Shown one piece after another: positions 7,298-10,091 of a DNA stretch of 10,091 nt. A program made the position numbers and the translations under genes. The DNA is taken from NCBI GenBank assembly GCA_005223085.1, contig NJBP01000067.1, positions 1-10,091 of the forward strand, written 5' to 3'. Origin of the DNA: Candidatus Aerophobetes bacterium Ae_b3b (GTDB lineage: Bacteria > Aerophobota > Aerophobia > Aerophobales > AE-B3A). The notes below the pieces were generated by a model. The model was not told the DNA's origin and ran no database searches. It saw only the letters and a list, made by a program, of their open reading frames with translations. Position 1 is the first letter of the stretch, and each line of letters begins with the position of its first letter.

Positions 7298-7305
7298 CTC
7301 CTCCT
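7298..7305 (-). promoter_or_regulatory. Strong Shine-Dalgarno (AGGAGGAG) of the corrinoid protein gene
   Basis: AGGAGGAG ends three bases before the ATG, a near-perfect anti-16S match and by far the strongest ribosome site in the window. It contrasts with the weak sites of the neighbouring operon and suggests high expression. Confidence 0.85.
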
Positions 7306-7320
7306 ATGAGAATTTTCCGT

Positions 7321-7348
7321 ATTATACAGACTCCTCTTGAGCTGTCAA
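7321..7348 (-). promoter_or_regulatory. Consensus sigma70 promoter of the corrinoid protein gene
   Basis: Both hexamers are perfect: TTGACA (7348-7343), a 16-base spacer, then TATAAT (7326-7321). Transcription would begin near 7314, giving a leader of about 20 bases that ends in the strong ribosome site. The leader is too short to hold a cobalamin riboswitch. Confidence 0.8.
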
Positions 7349-7363
7349 TACTCGCAAGCTCAA
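7337..7363. repeat. Inverted repeat TTGAGCT / AGCTCAA between mltA stop and corrinoid -35 box
   Basis: Perfect 7-bp arms at 7337-7343 and 7357-7363 enclose 13 bases. One arm begins directly after the mltA stop codon; the other touches the last base of the -35 box of the next promoter. There is no T tract, so it is a poor intrinsic terminator for mltA. It could be an operator for a repressor that covers the -35 box, or merely an mRNA 3' end structure. Confidence 0.45.
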
Positions 7364-8605
7364 TCAATTCTTTTTTATAAGAAAATAAAGCCGTCCCAGG
7401 GATTTAGTGCGCTCGGTACGTTTTAGCGCCTGATCTCCTTCACCAAAGTAAACGTCTGCTCTCCCTGGGCCTTTTATGGCGATCCCGCTGTCCTGACAGA
7501 AAACAAAATGAGAGTATTCAGCCTCACCTTCCACATTACCGACTTTGTTTAGCCTGGGGGCTCGATACTCAATGTAAGCTAAGGACCCTAGAGGAAAAAT
7601 GCTCTTATCCACGGCAAGGGATCTTAGGGGAGTAAGTTTTATCCCCGTGGCCCCATACGGACCATCTTCCTCCTCTCTGTGGAATATGAACCTTTGGTTT
7701 TGGTTTAAATAGCGATCTATCTCGTGGGGATGGTGGGAAAAATACTCCTTTATCCCCTGCAGGGTAAGCTCTCCTGCGGAAAGCTTGCCATCTTCTCGCA
7801 GAAGTTTGCCCAAACTGGTATAGGGTCGTCCGTTACTGACAGCATAATTTGCCCAAAAGCTTCGTCCGTCCTCCAGCACTATTTTACCCGACCCCTCAAT
7901 CATAAAATAGAATCGGTCTATTTTGCTCCTTAAGTACACCAGCTCAAGACCTTTTCCTTCCAGTACCTTCTCCTGGACAATATGTCTTCGGGTATGGTAA
8001 GGAACAATCTCCTCTCTCTTTTTGTCAATGCGGTAGACGATCTTTTCCCCCGCCAACTGGGGGTCGAACTCACCTAGCTCAGCTACCTTTAGATCTGAAG
8101 GTTCAAGGTAGAGGGGATATCGGTAATCAGCGTGCTTACTAAGACTTGCTTTATGAACTGGAGAGTAGTAGCCGGTGAAAAGAACCCTACCCTGGCCTTT
8201 TTGTCCAAAAGCTAGATAGATGTTGAAGCGCTTTCGTATTAGCCGATTTAGCTCTTTTGCGTCTCTGGCTTCCCCAAGAACCTTAAAGAAAAGCTCGGCT
8301 GATTCTTTAATTAGCTCAGCACCCACTCTCTGTTGGCCGAAGGGAAGTTTTTGATTGGAACTTATTTTTTGGGAAAGAAACTCTTTTTCTCGCTCAAACG
8401 CCTTCTTTAAGCTAGCAAGGTCCACAGGGGTAAATGAAGGAATTTCATCTCCTTCTACCTGGATAAGATACCTTAAGAAGGGAGGTTCTGGTGGTCGTTT
8501 GGGAATCCAGACCAAAAAGTAATAAAGGATCCCAACTTCTGCTACCAGAGAGCAGGCAATAAAAACCACCAGGAAAGATACTTTGGACCTAAAAATAGAA
8601 GCCAT
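7364..8605 (-). CDS. mltA: Membrane-anchored lytic murein transglycosylase A
   Basis: MltA cleaves the MurNAc-GlcNAc bond of peptidoglycan with formation of 1,6-anhydro ends, acting in the periplasm. The 413-residue protein starts with a basic stretch and a long hydrophobic segment (about 11-33), most likely a membrane anchor; C18 is not in a good lipobox (FIAC), unlike the E. coli lipoprotein. The MltA barrel domain follows, with F143-T-G-Y-Y-S-P and I236-E-G-S-G-K-I near the substrate groove. The C-terminal 3D domain keeps three conserved aspartates: D333, D372 (C-Q-D-S-G-I-A-I-K-G) and D384 (R-A-D-V-Y-F-G), including the catalytic one. No good Shine-Dalgarno is visible before the ATG, and no alternative in-frame ATG exists upstream. 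It implies an outer-membrane-bearing organism. Confidence 0.93.
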   Translation of the reverse strand: MASIFRSKVSFLVVFIACSLVAEVGILYYFLVWIPKRPPEPPFLRYLIQVEGDEIPSFTPVDLASLKKAFEREKEFLSQKISSNQKLPFGQQRVGAELIKESAELFFKVLGEARDAKELNRLIRKRFNIYLAFGQKGQGRVLFTGYYSPVHKASLSKHADYRYPLYLEPSDLKVAELGEFDPQLAGEKIVYRIDKKREEIVPYHTRRHIVQEKVLEGKGLELVYLRSKIDRFYFMIEGSGKIVLEDGRSFWANYAVSNGRPYTSLGKLLREDGKLSAGELTLQGIKEYFSHHPHEIDRYLNQNQRFIFHREEEDGPYGATGIKLTPLRSLAVDKSIFPLGSLAYIEYRAPRLNKVGNVEGEAEYSHFVFCQDSGIAIKGPGRADVYFGEGDQALKRTERTKSLGRLYFLIKKN

Positions 8606-8664
8606 GCCGGATAAGTCTTTATCTATGGACTTGTTATCAAAATTAGAGGCTGCACTGCGTAATT

Positions 8665-8692
8665 ATTCTATCAAGAAAGAGAATCTCGTCAA
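8665..8692 (-). promoter_or_regulatory. Sigma70 promoter candidate for mltA, next to the insertion element
   Basis: TTGACG (8692-8687), a 16-base spacer and TAGAAT (8670-8665, 5 of 6) lie about 60 bases before the mltA ATG. The boxes start within a few bases of the proposed end of the TnpB element, so the insertion left the core promoter intact but replaced what lies upstream. A second TTGACA at 8699-8694 is too far from the -10 box (23 bases) to work with it. Confidence 0.55.
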
Positions 8693-8694
8693 AT

Positions 8695-8792
8695 GTCAAC
8701 TACTGACAGCTAAAGCAGTCAGCTTGTAGTTACAAAAGCACTACTTAGGGGCTGGTTGACAGACAGCCCAACCTGAGGAGCTTGCCCCTCAG
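8695..8792 (-). ncRNA. Predicted omega-RNA (TnpB guide RNA scaffold)
   Basis: Four hairpins follow one another across the 3' end of tnpB and past its stop. They are 8773-8792 (CTGAGG/CCTCAG), 8749-8769 (GGGCTG/CAGCCC), 8726-8744 (GTAGT/ACTAC) and 8703-8722 (CTGAC/GTCAG). In characterised TnpB systems the guide RNA is made from exactly this overlap of tnpB 3' end and right element end, with the guide being the flanking host DNA. Here the guide would be the roughly 16-20 bases read from 8694 downward. The 5' limit of the RNA is unknown and may lie further inside tnpB. Confidence 0.55.
8703..8722. repeat. Right-end subterminal hairpin of the TnpB element
   Basis: CTGAC (8703-8707) and GTCAG (8718-8722) pair, then an A:A mismatch, then GC/GC closing a TAAA loop. 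The tnpB stop codon lies inside the stem. Its eleven-base core AGCTAAAGCAG recurs at the other end of the element. Confidence 0.75.
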
Positions 8793-9852
8793 TAAAGTTC
8801 TTTCTTATATTCCGAGCTCCATTGAGATCAGCGTTAAGCTCAAAACCACAAGCTTTACACTTAAATGTATTACCTGTTCTCTGACTTTTGAGGATATTTC
8901 CACAACGAGAACACTTTTGAGAGGTATAGCGAGCATCTACAAAGGCAACAGGAACACCAATTTGATTTGCTTTGTAAGTCACCAGCTCCTGAAATTTCCT
9001 AAATGTCCAAGTAGAAAGCTTGCGATTCATCTTTCTGCCTTTGGATTTCTGTTCTCTAATACCTTGCAGTTTTTCAAATACTATACAAGGATTTTGAAGC
9101 TCAGATACATACTGGACCAATTCCTTAGACTTTTGGTGAAGATAATCAAGCTTAAACCGTTTCTCCCTGCCAGAGATTCTTTTTAAGACTCTTTTGGCTG
9201 AAGGAGTGCCTTTAGCTTGTAAGGCTTTTCTTAGTCTAAAGAAATGGTTGGATTTATAGGTTAAATAACCTCCAGAGAAGAACTTGTTATCTGAGGTAAC
9301 AGAGATATTCTTAATCCCCAAATCTACTCCGATAAGGATAGACGGCTCTTTGAGAACAACTGTTTTCTTAAAGTGTAGGCAAAGATAGAAATCTTTATTC
9401 CTCTTAATCAAAGTAGGAGTATTGGTTAAAGTCCAATCTTTATGCTGGTTTAAGTAATCATAAGGAATAATTTTAGTTTTAATTCTACCAAAAGAAGTAG
9501 ATAGAGAGCAGTAACCTTCCTTGAAAGTTATAGTTCTTACATCATATCTTAAAAATGGCTTTTTGAACTGAGGTTTGCTCTTTCTCTTTCTTTTGATAAT
9601 AGCTCTCATTCTATCACAAACTACATCCCTAGCGGAACAGACAAACTGAGCAGGAAGGTTAAACTTTTCTCTAGCAGGATAGTAAGTTAAGTGATGGAGC
9701 TTAACCTTGTTGGTTATCTTTTTATCCCAAGCAATAGAAGAAAGATAGTTAAGAAGATTATTATATTCAAAAAGAGTTTTATCTAACTTTTCTCTATTTT
9801 CTGGAGAAATATTTAATTTTACCTTAAAAGTTTTAACTATTTCTTTTTCCAT
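8719..9852 (-). CDS. tnpB: TnpB RNA-guided endonuclease (IS605 OrfB family)
   Basis: TnpB is a compact RuvC nuclease guided by omega-RNA, related to the ancestor of Cas12; it cuts DNA next to a short target-adjacent motif and helps keep the element in place. The 377-residue protein appears intact. RuvC-I is G176-V-D177-L-G-I-K-N, RuvC-II is V258-F-E260-K-L, and RuvC-III is N340-A-D342-L-N-G-A-R-N, giving the full D-E-D triad. A zinc ribbon with C314-S-R-C317 and C332-K-A-C335 lies between the last two. The basic N-terminal half would bind RNA and DNA. An in-frame ATG at 9903 exists but lies upstream of the promoter, so the ATG at 9852 is chosen. Base use is more AT-rich than in neighbouring genes, consistent with transfer. 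No tnpA is present. Confidence 0.94.
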   Translation of the reverse strand: MEKEIVKTFKVKLNISPENREKLDKTLFEYNNLLNYLSSIAWDKKITNKVKLHHLTYYPAREKFNLPAQFVCSARDVVCDRMRAIIKRKRKSKPQFKKPFLRYDVRTITFKEGYCSLSTSFGRIKTKIIPYDYLNQHKDWTLTNTPTLIKRNKDFYLCLHFKKTVVLKEPSILIGVDLGIKNISVTSDNKFFSGGYLTYKSNHFFRLRKALQAKGTPSAKRVLKRISGREKRFKLDYLHQKSKELVQYVSELQNPCIVFEKLQGIREQKSKGRKMNRKLSTWTFRKFQELVTYKANQIGVPVAFVDARYTSQKCSRCGNILKSQRTGNTFKCKACGFELNADLNGARNIRKNFTEGQAPQVGLSVNQPLSSAFVTTS

Positions 9853-9861
9853 TTCATATAT

Positions 9862-9890
9862 ATTATAACTATATTTTTTAAACAAGTCAA
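9862..9890 (-). promoter_or_regulatory. Promoter of tnpB, giving an almost leaderless transcript
   Basis: TTGACT (9890-9885), a 17-base spacer and a perfect TATAAT (9867-9862) stand so close to the gene that only nine bases separate the -10 box from the ATG at 9852. The transcript should start two to four bases before the start codon. This agrees with the absence of any Shine-Dalgarno there. Confidence 0.7.
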
Positions 9891-9910
9891 GGAGGAAAAG
9901 CAATTCCTCC
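9891..9910. repeat. Left-end inner hairpin GGAGGAA / TTCCTCC
   Basis: Perfect 7-bp arms (9891-9897 and 9904-9910) around a six-base loop, adjoining the tnpB -35 box on one side and the subterminal hairpin on the other, with a two-base overlap. It is probably part of the folded left end used by the single-strand transposase, or an insulator against read-through. Confidence 0.6.
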
Positions 9911-9928
9911 GCCAGCTAAAGCAGGCGG
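9909..9928. repeat. Left-end subterminal hairpin of the TnpB element
   Basis: CCGCC (9909-9913) pairs with GGCGG (9924-9928), then an A:A mismatch, then GC/GC closing TAAA. Loop, mismatch and inner pairs are identical to those of the right-end hairpin while the outer stem has changed by compensating bases, which supports a conserved structure. Confidence 0.75.
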
Positions 9929-9985
9929 TCTCCTTGCCCTGTTTCTATGATTGTTAGCATTTTCTTACCGATGGCCAGGGCGCGG

Positions 9986-10001
9986 GCCTTTCCTGAAAGG
10001 C
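9986..10001. repeat. Strong GC-rich hairpin between the element and the tRNA promoter
   Basis: GCCTTTC (9986-9992) and GAAAGGC (9995-10001) are perfectly complementary around two bases. It lies directly upstream of the tRNA -35 box. No T tract follows on either strand in the right place, so it is not a standard terminator; its role is unknown. Confidence 0.5.
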
Positions 10002-10007
10002 AAAAAG

Positions 10008-10034
10008 TTGACTTACCTCGTAATTTGTTATAGT
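10008..10034 (+). promoter_or_regulatory. Promoter of tRNA-Leu
   Basis: TTGACT (10008-10013) and TATAGT (10029-10034) are separated by 15 bases, slightly short; TAGTAT two bases on would give 17. Transcription would begin near 10041, a few bases before the mature tRNA 5' end, a common layout for tRNA genes. Confidence 0.55.
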
Positions 10035-10044
10035 ATAAAGGCAA

Positions 10045-10091
10045 GCCGAAGTGGCGAAATTGGTAGACGCGCAGCATTCAGGATGCGAATT
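10045..10091 (+). tRNA. tRNA-Leu (anticodon CAG), 3' part beyond the window
   Basis: The acceptor strand GCCGAAG, the TG linker, the D arm (GCG, 10054-10056, with CGC, 10068-10070, and a GG-containing loop) and the loop TTCAGGA (10077-10083) give a leucine tRNA reading CUG, anticodon CAG at 10079-10081. Three anticodon-stem pairs form (G10074-C10086, C10075-G10085, A10076-T10084), but the outer two do not: A10073 faces G10087 and C10072 faces A10088. The break coincides with the last five bases of the window, so a sequence or assembly-edge artefact is likelier than a true variant. The long variable arm, T arm and 3' acceptor strand are missing. Confidence 0.85.

Larger units (their letters stand above)
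8695..9928 (-). mobile_element. IS200/IS605-family element carrying only tnpB
   Basis: The element consists of tnpB alone plus structured ends; there is no tnpA-type Y1 transposase. Hairpins of one design lie at both ends and in the same orientation (8703-8722 and 9909-9928), as expected of the subterminal single-strand hairpins of this family, which lacks inverted terminal repeats. The right end is placed at 8695 because TTGAC (8699-8695 on the minus strand), three bases past the hairpin, resembles the cleavage motif of ISDra2-like elements. The left end lies at or somewhat beyond 9928 and I could not fix it: no convincing matching target motif was found. Mobilisation would need a TnpA supplied elsewhere. 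Confidence 0.75.

Noticed and set aside
7295-7320. Cobalamin riboswitch before the corrinoid gene
   Set aside because: The predicted leader is about 20 bases; no B12-box-like sequence was seen.
7364-8605. MltA as a classical lipoprotein
   Set aside because: The cysteine at residue 18 follows F-I-A rather than a good lipobox, and the hydrophobic stretch continues past it, so a membrane anchor is likelier.
8782-9186. Plus-strand open frame of 134 codons opposite tnpB
   Set aside because: Antisense shadow of tnpB; the opposite frame carries all catalytic residues.
8719-9852. Possible Cas12-type CRISPR effector
   Set aside because: The size, RuvC and zinc-ribbon layout and flanking hairpins are those of TnpB, and no repeat-spacer array or cas genes are present.
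9853-9903. Upstream start giving a 394-residue TnpB
   Set aside because: The added 17 residues would be translated from DNA lying over and before the promoter, and they do not belong to the fold.

Overview
The window looks bacterial. Promoters of the sigma70 type (TTGACA/TATAAT boxes) are easy to see, Shine-Dalgarno sites precede several genes, and an MltA-type lytic transglycosylase implies a diderm envelope. Base composition is moderate to AT-rich. A corrinoid protein, two tetrahydrofolate-C1 enzymes and a hexulose-6-phosphate synthase fusion point to an anaerobe with active one-carbon metabolism, plausibly from a little-cultivated lineage. The species cannot be told from this sequence. Every protein gene lies on the minus strand, so the reading order is right to left; the only plus-strand gene is a tRNA cut by the right edge.

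Right edge to about 8695: the start of a tRNA-Leu(CAG) with its own promoter, then a compact IS200/IS605-family element that carries only tnpB (no tnpA). Both ends of the element hold hairpins of the same unusual design, and the 3' end of tnpB runs through a chain of stem-loops that fits an omega-RNA scaffold. The flank just past that end is the promoter region of mltA.

8605 to 6659: mltA (peptidoglycan lytic transglycosylase), then a short gap with a near-perfect promoter and an inverted repeat, then a single corrinoid protein with a strong SD and a probable terminator. No partner methyltransferase is in the window.

6468 to 1905: a promoter with an AT-rich UP-like tract drives a tight, overlapping five-gene run: 5-formyl-THF cyclo-ligase, a methenyl-THF cyclohydrolase/cyclodeaminase-family protein, a GT28/MurG-like glycosyltransferase with a TTG start, a multi-pass LPG_synthase_TM/UPF0104 protein, and a GT4 glycosyltransferase. 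The first two genes handle folate C1 units. The last three look like a glycolipid or envelope-polymer module.

1904 to 1: a 250-base gap dominated by an imperfect palindromic element of about 185 bp, then queD (6-carboxytetrahydropterin synthase), which overlaps by one base a fusion of hexulose-6-phosphate synthase with an RraA-like domain; the fusion runs off the left edge.

No gap exceeds 300 bases. The 281-base gap at 6378-6658 holds a terminator candidate, an AT tract, a promoter and a small leader hairpin; I see nothing recognisable in 6488-6618. I found no CRISPR array and no wholly new defence system. The least ordinary parts are the TnpB element with its predicted guide, the palindromic element, and the unpartnered corrinoid protein.
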